Translations under genes and position numbers: made by a program
The notes under the pieces: generated by a model
What the model saw: only the letters and a program-made list of their open reading frames with translations
Told to the model about the DNA's origin: nothing
The model's database searches: none
Shown here: in pieces, positions 1-8,875 of the stretch
Layout of the letters: every line of letters starts with the position of its first letter
How positions within the stretch are numbered: position 1 is the first letter of the stretch
Source of the DNA: Streptomyces sp. NBC_01275
Lineage (GTDB): Bacteria > Actinomycetota > Actinomycetes > Streptomycetales > Streptomycetaceae
NCBI RefSeq assembly: GCF_026340655.1
Contig: NZ_JAPEOZ010000001.1
Coordinates: forward strand, 1,116,001-1,180,000
Length of the DNA: 64,000 bases
Direction: 5' to 3'

Positions 1-409
1 TCAGGACGAGATCGAGTCCGTCGCGGTCGCTCAGCCCGTGCAGGGTGAGGCCCTGCAGCAGCTGCCAGGCGGCGAGCGCCGACACGCACAGCACGGCGGT
101 GAAGGCGTCCCGTTCGGTCGCCACGGTGAACAGGGCCAGCGCGACGCCCGCGGTCCCCAGCACCGCCGTCGCCCCGGTGGGCAGCGGCCCGGCGCCCAGC
201 GCACAGGCGGCGGCGACCAGGACGAGGGTGGTCACCGGGCGGGTACGGCGCAGGGCGAGCGCGGCCGTCACCAGGCCGGCGACCAGGGCCGCCACGAGCA
301 GGGCGGACGCGGACGGGACGTCTCCGCGCGCCAGCGCCGCCCCGGGCCACACCACGGCCTGGGCGCAGATCAGCAGGACCGGGAGCAGCCGGTCGTCGGT
401 TCGATTCAT
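1..409 (-). CDS. Membrane protein N-terminus, possibly a sensor kinase (partial)
   Basis: This is the first 136 codons of a leftward gene that runs off the left edge. It starts at the ATG whose complement is at 407-409. The translation (MNRTDDRLLPVLLICAQAV...) is a run of hydrophobic helices broken by short Arg-rich turns, about four to five membrane segments. No catalytic domain is reached. Multi-pass N-termini like this are common in actinobacterial two-component histidine kinases, so a kinase is a reasonable guess, but a plain membrane protein is equally compatible. There is no strong Shine-Dalgarno upstream, so the start could be off by a few codons. Confidence 0.55.
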   Translation of the reverse strand, partial: MNRTDDRLLPVLLICAQAVVWPGAALARGDVPSASALLVAALVAGLVTAALALRRTRPVTTLVLVAAACALGAGPLPTGATAVLGTAGVALALFTVATERDAFTAVLCVSALAAWQLLQGLTLHGLSDRDGLDLVL

Positions 410-623
410 GTCGGATCAAGGCTAGGGCCGTGGGCGAGCGGCCCGGCTCCGGCTGGAGGGGGATTCCGGTCCCCCGGTCTCTATCTCCGGTTCGACGCGG
501 GGTTCGTCCTGCGGCCCGAGGCCGACGCCATGCCCCCGGCCCTAGGCTCGATCACATCGAGGAAGCGGTCGACCAACGCTTCCAAACCAGCGGTTCTTCA
601 CTCATCCAGCAGGGGGATCTCCC

Positions 624-1079
624 ATGTCCAAGCGCATTCTCGTCTCGTCGCTCGTCGGTGTCGTCGCGGTCGGCGGCATAGTCGCCGGCGGCCTCGCCGT
701 GGCCTCGGCCTCGGCCGCCACGGAGCCGACCGTGAAGAACAGCTCGGTCCGCTACGTCGCTCCGTCCGACAGCGGCGCCGGCTCGCTCACCTTCACCGCG
801 GACGTGAGCGACGACTCGGGCGTCCGGGGTCTCAAGGTCATCGCCTGGCCCGCGAGTTCGAAGCTCGACCCGACCGAGGCGGAGCTGCGGGACGTGGACT
901 CCGCCACCTGCCGGAGCACCTCCGCCGAGACGTCCCGCTGCACCTACACCCTGCCGGTCACGAAGAAGGACGCGGCCGAGTCGGCCCAGGGCGCCTGGTA
1001 CGTCTCGGCGCTGGCGACCGCCAAGGACGGCGGCACGGCGTTCGCGCCCCGCGCGGCCACCTTCACCGTCGCACCCTGA
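624..1079 (+). CDS. Small secreted protein of unknown function
   Basis: This encodes a 151-residue exported protein. Residues 1-32 form a signal peptide (MSKRILVSS, a hydrophobic core of small residues, then ASASA before the mature start at ATEPTV). The mature part is about 120 residues, Ser/Thr/Ala-rich and probably beta-sheet, with two Cys (in ATCRSTS and SRCTYTL) that could form a disulfide. It resembles the small Ig-like secreted proteins common in Streptomyces, but I cannot name a function. The start is supported by a purine-rich AGGGGG site 7 bases upstream. It is a single-gene unit closed by a strong hairpin at 1101-1127. Confidence 0.8.
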   Translation: MSKRILVSSLVGVVAVGGIVAGGLAVASASAATEPTVKNSSVRYVAPSDSGAGSLTFTADVSDDSGVRGLKVIAWPASSKLDPTEAELRDVDSATCRSTSAETSRCTYTLPVTKKDAAESAQGAWYVSALATAKDGGTAFAPRAATFTVAP

Positions 1080-1100
1080 CCCACCGCTCCACCCCGCCCC

Positions 1101-1127
1101 GGCCGGGCGCCCACGAGGCGCCCGGCC
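1101..1127 (+). terminator. Intrinsic terminator after the secreted protein gene
   Basis: A perfect 11-bp inverted repeat (GGCCGGGCGCC / GGCGCCCGGCC) with a 5-base loop (CACGA) lies 21 bases after the stop at 1079. It sits between convergent genes, so it may stop transcription from both sides. There is no real U-tract, which is usual in Streptomyces. Confidence 0.7.
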
Positions 1128-1206
1128 GGCCTCGTTCCTCCGCGGCACCAGGGCCGCCGAAATCGACCTGCTGGTCAGGGAGTCGAGGCGCCTGCCGACC
1201 TGATCG

Positions 1207-1710
1207 TCACGACGCGCTCGGGGCCACGGTCGGGCCCATGCCGCGCAGTTGCTGGACCGTCCCGCCGAGCTTGGCGCGGAACTGCTCGAGCATCTCCGGC
1301 TCCTTCGCGCTGACGATCCACCGCGAGCCGACCAGGTACTTGCCCCCGTAGACGGCGGCGGAGTCCAGCCAGGCCTGTTTGTACTCCTCCTCGGGGAAGG
1401 TGGTGATGAGGTAGTCGATCTTCTCCGTGTGGCAGAGGCCCTGGCGCAGTTCGTCCGCCTCGATACGGATCGTGGGCTTGCAGCCGGTCAGGTCGGCGAT
1501 CACCTCGACCTTCGCCGGCGCCACGACACCGGCCTCGGGGGCGGCGGAGATCTTCGACGGATCGCTGTTCATCACGACCTCCTCCTCCGCTGCGCTGCAC
1601 GCCGTGACCAAGGGCAGCACGGCCACGCTCGCGGCGAGCGCGGCCCCGCGTATCAGGCGGGCGGTGGGCAGGGTCCGACCGATGCGTCCTCGCTGCGGCT
1701 GCTGTGGCAC
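1207..1710 (-). CDS. Lipoprotein of unknown function
   Basis: This encodes a 167-residue lipoprotein. The GTG start at 1710 is chosen because GGAG lies 6 bases upstream and because it puts an Arg-rich n-region right before a hydrophobic stretch ending in a lipobox (LVTAC, near residue 35). A longer reading to an ATG at 1818 would add an unlikely Pro/Cys-rich leader. The mature domain (about 130 residues) has two more Cys (GCKPT and GLCHTE) and a charged, mixed alpha/beta composition. No known domain was recognised. It should be anchored to the outer face of the membrane. It may be co-transcribed with the propeller gene upstream (gap 120 bases). Confidence 0.75.
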   Translation of the reverse strand: MPQQPQRGRIGRTLPTARLIRGAALAASVAVLPLVTACSAAEEEVVMNSDPSKISAAPEAGVVAPAKVEVIADLTGCKPTIRIEADELRQGLCHTEKIDYLITTFPEEEYKQAWLDSAAVYGGKYLVGSRWIVSAKEPEMLEQFRAKLGGTVQQLRGMGPTVAPSAS

Positions 1711-1830
1711 GTACCTCTCCGTATCCGGTCCGTATCCGGTCCACGACGCCTGCCCACACGGGGCGACCAGGCGTACGACTACGCCCAGGGGTACGGGCGG
1801 ACGGCACAGCCCGTTCACCTCGTCGCGGCC

Positions 1831-2817
1831 CTAGGACCTGCCCTGGTCGTTCAGGTGAGCGAGGAGCAGGTTGGGGTCCTCGGCGGTGAGATAGGCGGCG
1901 CTCAGGACGTGGACGGTGTCGCCGCGCAGCGCGATCGACGTGGGGTTCTGCAGACCGTCGGCCGAGGTGAGCACGGTGGAGTGGCTGCCGTCGGGCTGGA
2001 CGAGCGCGACCTCGCTCGGGCCGTTGAGTGCCGCCAGCAGCCGGTCGCCGTGGCCGGTGAAGGCGAAGTCGTCGATCCCCGGCAGACCGGTGGCCTCGGT
2101 CCGGACCGCGCCGGCGCGCCCGTCCCGGCGGACGGGGATGCGCAGAACGGTGCCCTGGTCGAGGTTGGTGGCCCAGACCGCACCCTTGTGGATCTTCAGC
2201 CCGTTGGCGCCGAGAAAACCGGTGGGGGCCAGCTCGGGAGCGGTGGACCAGGCGGTGGGAGCACCGCCGGAGGCGGGCACGCTCCAGATGGCGCCGAGCA
2301 CGGAGTCGGTGACGTAGAGGGTGCTGGTACGGGGGTCCAGCGCCAGGCCGTTGGGCAGGCCGTCGGCCGGCAGCGCGGCGATCCGCTGCGGTACGCCACC
2401 GGGGCGCAGACGCCACACGCCGGTGAGGTCGGCGGTGCCGGTGGCGTACAGGAAGTACAGGGTGCCGTCGTGGGCCCGGACGATGCCGAGGGTCAGCGGG
2501 AAGCCCAGGACCGGGGTGTGGACACCGCCGTCGGCGGGCTCGGGCAGGGTGGCCAGGATGCGGGTGGCGCCCTGGGGAGAGACCTCGGCGATCTGTCGGC
2601 TCCCGGCGAAGGTGACGTATGCGGCGCCGCCCGGCCCCAGGGCGATGTTCTCCGGCATCTGGCCCTCGGCCAGGTCGAAGTGCGCGGCGATCCGCGCGTC
2701 GCCCAGCGGCGCGGAGACGGCCGAGGCCGGAGCCGGACCGAGTGCCGTGGCGGCGACGGCGGTGGCGACGACGAGGACCGCCGACGACAGGGCGGACATC
2801 GAGAGATTCTTGAGCAT
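1831..2817 (-). CDS. Secreted SMP-30/gluconolactonase-like beta-propeller
   Basis: This encodes a 328-residue exported protein. The ATG at 2817 is preferred over an upstream in-frame start because AAGGA lies just before it and the signal peptide then begins normally (MLKNLSMSALSS, hydrophobic core, then APASA). The mature protein shows repeated propeller blades such as NIALGPGGAAYVTFAG, NGLALDPRTSTLYVTDS and NGLKIHKGAVWATN, the pattern of SMP-30/gluconolactonase/ScyD-type six-bladed propellers. The family includes lactonases and binding proteins. Neither a substrate nor metal ligands can be fixed from sequence alone. It is followed in the same direction by the lipoprotein gene. Confidence 0.8.
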   Translation of the reverse strand: MLKNLSMSALSSAVLVVATAVAATALGPAPASAVSAPLGDARIAAHFDLAEGQMPENIALGPGGAAYVTFAGSRQIAEVSPQGATRILATLPEPADGGVHTPVLGFPLTLGIVRAHDGTLYFLYATGTADLTGVWRLRPGGVPQRIAALPADGLPNGLALDPRTSTLYVTDSVLGAIWSVPASGGAPTAWSTAPELAPTGFLGANGLKIHKGAVWATNLDQGTVLRIPVRRDGRAGAVRTEATGLPGIDDFAFTGHGDRLLAALNGPSEVALVQPDGSHSTVLTSADGLQNPTSIALRGDTVHVLSAAYLTAEDPNLLLAHLNDQGRS

Positions 2818-2914
2818 GGTTCCTTCACTGGATTTCGGGCAGGCGGCAGCGATACGCCGACGCATGGGTGGGATGGGGTGAGCGAATTGGGGGTGGGTGG
2901 GGATGAGCGGCCGG

Positions 2915-3850
2915 TCAGCCGGTGGTGACTGGGGACCTCGTCCGCGCCCGGGCGGCCGGGGTGGCGTCCTGACCGGCGTCCCGGCTGGCGGCCTGGGCGG
3001 CGTCCCGGCCGGTGGCCTGGGCGAGCAGGGTCAGCGCCGCCCGCGAGGGGGATGCCGCCTCCGTGGTGGCGACGACGACGTTGGGGCCCGGGCCGTGGCT
3101 CAGGGTCTGCTGAGTGACCGTCAGCGTGCCGACCAGTGGGTGCCGCATCTCGTAGACGGCGACGGTGCACGCCCGGACCCGGTGATCGGCCCACATCGAG
3201 GCGAACTCCGTGCTTCTCGCGCTCAGTTCACCCACCAGCGCGTGCAGCGCCGCGTCCTGCGGGTGCCGGCCGGCCACCAGGCGCAGACTCCCCACCACTG
3301 CCCTGGCCTTGCTCGGCCAGTCGGCGTACAGGTCGCGGGTGTGGCAGTCGAGGAACACCAGTCTGGCCATGTTGGGCCGTTGCGCCGACACCTCGGGGGC
3401 GCCAGGGTCCACGTGCCCGGCGAACAGCGCGTGACCCTGGGGGTTCCACGCCAGCACGTCGCCGCGCCGGCCGAGCACGATCGCGGGGACGTCCGCCAGC
3501 GCGTCCAGCAACTGACCCGCCGCCCGTGTGACGCGCTCCGGCGCGGGCCGCCGGCTCCGGGTGCGCTGCCGGTCCGCCCGGGTCAGGTCGTGCAGGTGCC
3601 GCCGCTCGGACTCGTCCAGCCGCAGCGCCCCGGCGAGCGCGTCCAGCACCTCGACGGACGCGCTCAGGGACTGCCCCTGCTCCAGCCTGGTGTAGTAGGA
3701 GACGCTCACGCCCGCCAGCAGCGCCAGCTCCTCGCGCCGAAGTCCCGGCACACGTCGGCGCTCCCCGTAGGTGGACACCCCGACGTCCTCGGGACGCAGC
3801 TGCGAGCGCCGCGCCCGCAGGAAGTCCCCGAGCTGCGATTTCGCGTTCAT
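2915..3850 (-). CDS. XRE-family regulator with MmyB-like ligand-binding domain
   Basis: This encodes a 311-residue cytoplasmic transcription factor. Residues about 10-75 are a Cro/C1-type helix-turn-helix (RREELALLAGVSVSYYTRLEQGQ, recognition helix SVSYYTRLEQ). Residues about 100-270 match the MmyB-like PAS-type C-terminal domain of actinobacteria (PAIVLGRRGDVLAWN, then ARLVFLDCHTRDLYADW and MRHPLVGTLTV). Members often sit beside and control a dehydrogenase or efflux gene, but none adjoins this one. The C-terminal 35 residues are an Ala/Arg/Asp-rich tail (GRDAAQAASRDAGQDATPAA), probably disordered. The ATG at 3850 gives the usual family start (MNAKSQLGDFLRARR). Confidence 0.88.
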   Translation of the reverse strand: MNAKSQLGDFLRARRSQLRPEDVGVSTYGERRRVPGLRREELALLAGVSVSYYTRLEQGQSLSASVEVLDALAGALRLDESERRHLHDLTRADRQRTRSRRPAPERVTRAAGQLLDALADVPAIVLGRRGDVLAWNPQGHALFAGHVDPGAPEVSAQRPNMARLVFLDCHTRDLYADWPSKARAVVGSLRLVAGRHPQDAALHALVGELSARSTEFASMWADHRVRACTVAVYEMRHPLVGTLTVTQQTLSHGPGPNVVVATTEAASPSRAALTLLAQATGRDAAQAASRDAGQDATPAARARTRSPVTTG

Positions 3851-3909
3851 GGATCCGAGTATGGGCCGACCCGGAACACTCAGCCTGCCCCAACCGTGGA
3901 TAGGCAGCA

Positions 3910-3937
3910 GCGGGGCTCGACCCATGGGGAGCCCCGC
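3910..3937 (-). terminator. Hairpin after the DUF2690-like gene
   Basis: A 9-bp perfect stem (GCGGGGCTC / GAGCCCCGC) encloses a 10-base loop that can itself pair (CCCATGGG). It lies between the stop of the DUF2690-like gene (3958) and the start of the XRE regulator (3850), both leftward, so it likely separates two transcription units. Confidence 0.6.
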
Positions 3938-3957
3938 GCCGGTGTTTCCGCGATCGG

Positions 3958-4413
3958 TCAGTACGAGGAGGTCCGGCCCTCGTAGGTCCGCGCGCCGCTG
4001 TCCCACATGCCCTTGGCGTAGGAGGTGACGTTGATGTCGTTGACCATCTTGGTGTAGCAGCCGGTGCCCGTGGTCGCCACGGCGCAGGTGTACTCGCGAC
4101 CGTCGGAGTTGCGGCGGACGGTGGCGTACGGGGTGAACTGGTCGAGGGTGTTGTAGCTCGCGTGGGAGATGCGCGCCCAGGCCGCCCGACAGCTCGGGCT
4201 GTAGCGCAGTTCCACGTACGCCTGGCCGAGCCATATCCCGCCCACCGGGGAGGTCGCGTCGTCCGCGCAGTACACGCTGGGGTCCTTGCCCTCGCAGGTC
4301 GACCCGTAGCAGCTGGCGGTCGGGGCGGCGCTGGCGGGCGCGGCGACGGCGGTGCCCGCCCCCGCCATCATCAGCACGGACGCGGACGCGGCCCAGCGCC
4401 GAAGGTTCTTCAT
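3958..4413 (-). CDS. Secreted DUF2690-like protein
   Basis: This encodes a 151-residue secreted protein. The ATG at 4413 follows GGAGGAGAG by a short spacer. The signal peptide ends at APASA. The mature part has the DUF2690 pattern: a Cys-rich start (SCYGSTCEGKDPSVYCADDA), the motif VELRYSPSCRAAWARI, and later Cys (YTCAVAT, GCYTKM), giving several likely disulfides. The function of the family is unknown; members are often next to XRE or SARP regulators. It is divergent from the AfsR-like regulator across 193 bases, so the two may share control. Confidence 0.82.
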   Translation of the reverse strand: MKNLRRWAASASVLMMAGAGTAVAAPASAAPTASCYGSTCEGKDPSVYCADDATSPVGGIWLGQAYVELRYSPSCRAAWARISHASYNTLDQFTPYATVRRNSDGREYTCAVATTGTGCYTKMVNDINVTSYAKGMWDSGARTYEGRTSSY

Positions 4414-4437
4414 GTCTCTCCTCCATGGCCTCAATGA

Positions 4438-4464
4438 CCCTGATGGCCCTGATGCCCTTGATGG
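4438..4464. repeat. Three tandem 9-bp repeats in the SARP divergent region
   Basis: Three head-to-tail units read CCCTGATGG, CCCTGATGC and CCTTGATGG. They lie 25-50 bases upstream of the DUF2690-like start and 143 bases before the SARP start. SARP proteins bind direct repeats, but these usually recur every 11 bases, so a regulatory role is only a possibility. Confidence 0.5.
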
Positions 4465-4606
4465 CGTCTTTCGCCGGGAGTCTCCGCGAGCCCCTGCTGA
4501 ACCCCCGTACAGCAGGGACTCGAAACGGATGACGTCCTGCCGGATGAGGTTCTACGGTGAACCTTGCGAAAACCTTGTGGCGGCTGGCGATGGCGAATGA
4601 GGCCTG

Positions 4607-7600
4607 GTGAGACTGCACTTACTCGGTCCCCTGGAACTGCGGGTCGCGGGGCGGGCGTTCGATGTGGGACAGCCGCGTCGTCGGGCGGTCCTCGCGGCGC
4701 TGGCCGCCGACGCGGGCCGTCCCGTAGCGGTGGACACCCTGGTCGACCGCGTCTGGGACACCGCCCCTCCGGACGGGGCACGGTCGGTCCTCTACTCCCA
4801 TATCAGCCGACTGCGACGGCTCCTCGACGACGCCGCGACCGAGGCCGCGGCGGGCGGCCGGGAGGCGCAAGAGCCGACGATCCGCATCAGCAGGGCCTCC
4901 GGGGGATACGTCCTGGAGGCGGACGAGGACGCGGTCGATCTGCTGCGCTTCCGCGCGCTCGTCGCACAGGGGCGTGAGCGGCGCTCGGGCACGGAGCGCG
5001 CCCGTGTCCTGGAGGAGGCGCTGCGGCTGTGGCGCGGTGTGCCGCTGGCCGGGCTGCCCGGGGCGTGGGCCGAGCGCATGCGGACCGGCTGGACCCAGGA
5101 ACGGGTCGAGGCGGCGCTCTCCTGGGCCGAGGCCTCGCTGCGGCAGGGGACCGCGGAAGAAGTGCCGGGGCTCCTGCGGCCCCTGATGGACGACCACCCG
5201 CTGTCCGAGCCCCTGGCCGGGATGCTGATCCGCAGCCTGTCCGCCGCCGGGAGGACGGCGGAGGCGGTGCATGTGTACACCGAGATACGTCGGCAGCTGG
5301 CCGCGGAACTGGACATCGCCCCGGGCAGCGAACTGCAGTCGGCATACGAGGAGTCGCTGCGCGAGACAGCGACGGAACGGCCCCCGGAAGCACAGCCCGC
5401 ACCCGTCCCGGTCCCCGCCCAACTTCCCATGGACGTACGGTCCTTCACCGGCAGGGACGACCAACTCATCGACCTGACCCGGCATCTGGGCGCCGTAGAG
5501 GTCACGGAGGACACGGAAGACACGGAGGACACCGGCCGGACGTCGGCGGTGGTCGTGTCCGCCGTCTCCGGCACCGCGGGCGTCGGCAAGACCGCGCTGG
5601 CCGTCCACTGGGCCCACCGGGTGCGGGACGCCTTCCCCGACGGGCAGCTCTACGTCGACCTCAGGGGCTACAGCCCGGAGGAACCGGTGTCCGCGGCCCA
5701 GGCGCTCGCCGGGTTCCTCACCGCACTGGGCGTTCCCGGGCCGGAGATCCCCCTGCGGCTCGACGACCGCGCGGCACGCTACCGCACGGCCGTCGACGGA
5801 CGGCGACTGCTCGTCGTACTCGACAACGCCGCGTCCACCGCCCAGGTCAGACCGCTGCTGCCGGGCAGTCCGACCTGCAAGGTCCTCATCACGAGCCGGG
5901 ACTCCCTGGCGTCCCTGGTGTCGGTGCACGGAGCGCACCGGGTGACCCTCGACGCCCTCCGCCCGCACGACGCGCTGGCCCTGCTGCGCGCGCTGATCGG
6001 GCCGCGGGTCGAGGCCGAGCGCCCCGCGGCGGCGGACCTGGCCGAACAGTGCGGGCGGCTGCCGCTGGCCCTGCGGGTGGCGGCCGAGCTCGTGTTGTCC
6101 CGCCCCGTCGAGCCCCTGGCCGTCCTGGTGGCCGAACTGCGGGACCATCGCCGACGCCTGGACCTGCTGGAGTCCGGCGACGGAGATCCCCGGGCCGCCG
6201 TACGCGCCGTCTTCTCCTGGTCGTACGAGCGTCTCCCCGAACTGCCCGCGCGTCTGTTCAGGCTCCTGGGTCTGCACCCCGGACCCGATGTCGACGCCTA
6301 CTCCGCCGCCGCCCTGGCCGGGGAGTCCGTGGACCGCGTTCGGCGGGCGCTCGACGTCCTGGCCGGAGCGCATCTGCTGCACCGGACCGGTCCCGGCCGC
6401 CACGGCATGCACGACCTGCTGCGGGCCTACGCCGGGGAACTGGCCGGCCGGCACGACACGGCGGCGGACCGGGACGCGGCCGTGACCCGTCTGCTCGACC
6501 ACTGTCTGGCGGCGGCCGCGACGGCGATGGACGTCCTGTACCCGGCCGAACGGCATCTTCGCCCCACCGTCGACATACCCGCGGCCGGTGTGCCGCCGCT
6601 GGCGCCGCCCCTGCGGACGGCCGAGGAGTGCCGTGCCTGGCTGCGCGCCGCGCAGCCCACCCTGGTGGCGCTCTGCTCCCGGACCGAGGAGCCCGGTCCC
6701 TCCGGGCACACCGTGCGGCTGGCCACCACGCTCCACCGCCACTACGAGCGGTCCGGGCACTACGCGGACGCCCTCACCGTCCACACGCACGCCCTGCGCG
6801 CGGCCCGCTCGGTGGCGGACGCCCACGGCGAGGCCGACCTCCTGGCCTGCATCGGCGCGGTCCACCGGCGGCTCGGCGACTACGACACCGCCCACCGGCA
6901 CCACGAGAGCGCCCTCGTGCTGTGCCGCCGTATCGGATACCAGGCCGGCGAGGCCCGCCATCTGACCAACGTGGGCGTGCTGCACGAGCTGCGGGGCCAG
7001 TACCGGGCGGCCGCCGATCACCACGAGCGGGCGGTCGAGCTGTTCCGTGCGGCCGGTGACGCGCACGGCGAGGCGGACGTGCTGAACAACCTGGGCATCG
7101 TGCACGAACTGCTCGAGGACTACCAGGCGTCGATCGACTGCTACCGGCGGGCACTGGACCTGTACCGGGCGAAGGACCACCAGGTCGGGGAGGCCAGCGC
7201 CCTCGGCAATCTGGGCATCGTCCTGGCGCGCCTGGGCGATCACCCGGCCGCGGCCGGGCACTTCGAGCGCGCGCTCGCCGTCTTCCGTCGCCTCGGGTAC
7301 ACCGGCGGCGAGGCGCACGCCCTGTCCAACCTGGGCAACGCGCTGTGCGCGCTCGGCCGGTACGACGAGGCGGCCGCCCACCAGCATCTGGCCCTGGACC
7401 TCTTCCGGCGGACCGGCGAGCGCTACGGCGAGGCAGGCGCCCTCAACGGCCTGGGCGAAGCCCTCCGCGGCGCCGGACGGCATACCGAGGCGCTGGACGC
7501 CCACGATGCGGCGCTCGACGTGGCGCTCGGCATCGAGGAGCGCGAGGAACAGGCCCGCGCCCACCTCGGCACGGCTCTCGTCCGGCAGGCACTGCGGGAC

Positions 7601-7711
7601 TTGGTTCGTGCCACGTACCACCTCGAACAGGCCCTGTCCCTGTACACGGCGCTCGGCTCGCCACGGGTGGACGAGGTCCGCGAGACACTCCTGCTCCTGA
7701 AGTCCCCCTGA
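4607..7711 (+). CDS. AfsR-like SARP / NB-ARC / TPR regulator
   Basis: This encodes a 1034-residue transcriptional regulator with the full AfsR architecture. Residues 1-95 are an OmpR/PhoB-type winged helix (MRLHLLGPLELRVAG, RRRAVLAALA). Residues 95-250 are the bacterial transcriptional activation domain, ending in the usual LDIAPGSELQSAYEESL. A P-loop ATPase follows at about 280-530 (Walker A GTAGVGKTA near 323; LLVVLDNA as Walker B). The C-terminal third (about 690-1030) is TPR repeats with the recurring GEA/LNNLGIVHELLEDYQ pattern. AfsR-type proteins activate secondary metabolism or development genes with ATP-dependent control. A short TED repeat near 300-310 links the DNA-binding and ATPase parts. 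GTG start. Targets are unknown; the divergent secreted protein gene is the nearest candidate. Confidence 0.92.
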   Translation: MRLHLLGPLELRVAGRAFDVGQPRRRAVLAALAADAGRPVAVDTLVDRVWDTAPPDGARSVLYSHISRLRRLLDDAATEAAAGGREAQEPTIRISRASGGYVLEADEDAVDLLRFRALVAQGRERRSGTERARVLEEALRLWRGVPLAGLPGAWAERMRTGWTQERVEAALSWAEASLRQGTAEEVPGLLRPLMDDHPLSEPLAGMLIRSLSAAGRTAEAVHVYTEIRRQLAAELDIAPGSELQSAYEESLRETATERPPEAQPAPVPVPAQLPMDVRSFTGRDDQLIDLTRHLGAVEVTEDTEDTEDTGRTSAVVVSAVSGTAGVGKTALAVHWAHRVRDAFPDGQLYVDLRGYSPEEPVSAAQALAGFLTALGVPGPEIPLRLDDRAARYRTAVDGRRLLVVLDNAASTAQVRPLLPGSPTCKVLITSRDSLASLVSVHGAHRVTLDALRPHDALALLRALIGPRVEAERPAAADLAEQCGRLPLALRVAAELVLSRPVEPLAVLVAELRDHRRRLDLLESGDGDPRAAVRAVFSWSYERLPELPARLFRLLGLHPGPDVDAYSAAALAGESVDRVRRALDVLAGAHLLHRTGPGRHGMHDLLRAYAGELAGRHDTAADRDAAVTRLLDHCLAAAATAMDVLYPAERHLRPTVDIPAAGVPPLAPPLRTAEECRAWLRAAQPTLVALCSRTEEPGPSGHTVRLATTLHRHYERSGHYADALTVHTHALRAARSVADAHGEADLLACIGAVHRRLGDYDTAHRHHESALVLCRRIGYQAGEARHLTNVGVLHELRGQYRAAADHHERAVELFRAAGDAHGEADVLNNLGIVHELLEDYQASIDCYRRALDLYRAKDHQVGEASALGNLGIVLARLGDHPAAAGHFERALAVFRRLGYTGGEAHALSNLGNALCALGRYDEAAAHQHLALDLFRRTGERYGEAGALNGLGEALRGAGRHTEALDAHDAALDVALGIEEREEQARAHLGTALVRQALRDLVRATYHLEQALSLYTALGSPRVDEVRETLLLLKSP

Positions 7712-7799
7712 GCGGAACCGCGGCGGGACGTACGGCGTCTCGTCCGTGAGCGGGTCGGGGCGGGCCCGGCCGCCCGGGGCCGAGAGGGACGAGACCGAC

Positions 7800-8057
7800 G
7801 TGGCGAGTGACAAGGCGCGGAAACTGTTCGAGGCGCTCGACCTCGACGAGAACGGGACGCTGACCCGCGAAGAGGTGATCACCGCCCTGCGCACCAAGGG
7901 CCCGACCCTCGCCGCGTCGGGGCACCTGCCGTTCTGGGGCGTGGGGGACCCCGACGCCTCCTCCGCGCTGTTCGACGCCGCCGACCAGAACGGGGACTCG
8001 GTACTGACCCTGGAGGAGTTCGCGGCCGTGGCGGACCGCCGTTTCGGCTGGCGCTGA
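7800..8057 (+). CDS. EF-hand calcium-binding protein
   Basis: This encodes a small cytoplasmic protein (85 residues from the GTG at 7800; an in-frame GTG at 7746 would add 18 poorly conserved residues). Two EF-hand loops are visible: DLDENGTLTREE near residue 15 and DAADQNGDSVLTLEEF near residue 60. Each has Asp/Asn at loop positions 1, 3 and 5 and Glu at position 12, so both should bind calcium. Streptomyces encode several such calmodulin-like proteins, probably as calcium buffers or sensors. It lies 88 bases after the AfsR-like gene on the same strand. Confidence 0.82.
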   Translation: MASDKARKLFEALDLDENGTLTREEVITALRTKGPTLAASGHLPFWGVGDPDASSALFDAADQNGDSVLTLEEFAAVADRRFGWR

Positions 8058-8091
8058 GCACGGACCGACCGGCGGACCGATCAACAGACGC

Positions 8092-8131
8092 GCAGACCGG
8101 CAGACCGGCAGACCGGCAGACCGGCAGACCG
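8092..8131. repeat. Five tandem copies of an 8-bp unit
   Basis: Five perfect head-to-tail copies of GCAGACCG lie in the 89-base gap between the EF-hand gene and the next gene. Diverged half-copies (GGACCGACCG) continue to the left. The array ends 15 bases before the next start and may set spacing for its promoter; it looks prone to slippage. Confidence 0.85.
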
Positions 8132-8146
8132 GGCACACTGTCACGC

Positions 8147-8875
8147 GTGGACGACTATCGCCTGGTGGACAGAGAGCCCGCTCCCGCCCGCTACGGACGC
8201 CTGGAGGTGCGGACCGCCGACCTCGGCCCGGCCGACTGGCTCACCGAACGCGCCCCGGGACACGGCGACTTCGGGACGGTGGCGGGCGTCGCCGCGCCCG
8301 GGTTCGCCGCCTACGCGCGGGTGCTGCACCCGGCGGCGCTGGACGAGCGGCCCGTGCGATGGGCCGCGGTGGCCGCCGCCCGCGGGCTCGGGACGCGGCC
8401 CGGCGCCGACTGGCACGAGGTCGCCGGTCTGGACCGCGACTACCACAACGCCTGCGCGTACGGTCTGCCCGGCGTCTGGGACGAGCATCCGGCGGAGGGG
8501 CCGACTCCGCCCGCCGTCGCCCAGGCCCTGATCCCCGTCCTGGCCCGGCACACCCGGACCCCCGAGCGGTGCTGGTTCGGCCTGTGGAACGGCTACGGCC
8601 GCTGGGACTTCGACGGGATTCCGTCCTTCCCGACCCCGGGCCGGGACGAGGTCCTGCTCGCCGGCCCGCTGGCCGAGGCCGTCTCTCCCGTGTCCCTGAA
8701 CGAGTTCGCCGAGCTGCCCGACCTGTGGTGGCCGCAGGACCGTGCCTGGTGCCTGGGCGGCGACGTGGACCTGGTCAGCACCTACGTCGGCGGCTCCCCG
8801 GCGCTGATCGCCGAACTGCTGGCCGCCCCGGAGCTGGAGGCGCACCCCGTCTCACCGGGCGACAAGGTGGGTTGA
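8147..8875 (+). CDS. Conserved actinobacterial protein of unknown function
   Basis: This encodes a 242-residue soluble protein with no signal peptide or membrane segment. It is rich in Trp, including FGLWNGYGRWDF, LPDLWWPQDRAWCLGGDVDLVSTYVGG and PGADWHEVAG. The ending (DVDLVSTYVGGSPALIAELLA) looks like a conserved core. I do not recognise a catalytic motif. The GTG start at 8147 has no obvious Shine-Dalgarno, so the true start is uncertain. It appears to be a single gene. Confidence 0.75.
   Translation: MDDYRLVDREPAPARYGRLEVRTADLGPADWLTERAPGHGDFGTVAGVAAPGFAAYARVLHPAALDERPVRWAAVAAARGLGTRPGADWHEVAGLDRDYHNACAYGLPGVWDEHPAEGPTPPAVAQALIPVLARHTRTPERCWFGLWNGYGRWDFDGIPSFPTPGRDEVLLAGPLAEAVSPVSLNEFAELPDLWWPQDRAWCLGGDVDLVSTYVGGSPALIAELLAAPELEAHPVSPGDKVG

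Noticed and set aside
7746..7799. Longer N-terminus for the EF-hand protein
   Set aside because: The 18 extra residues are Arg/Gly/Pro-rich and non-family-like; the GTG at 7800 gives the usual short start.
4619..7897. A 1092-codon frame antisense to the AfsR-like gene
   Set aside because: No conserved motifs, while the plus strand has complete SARP, NB-ARC and TPR domains.
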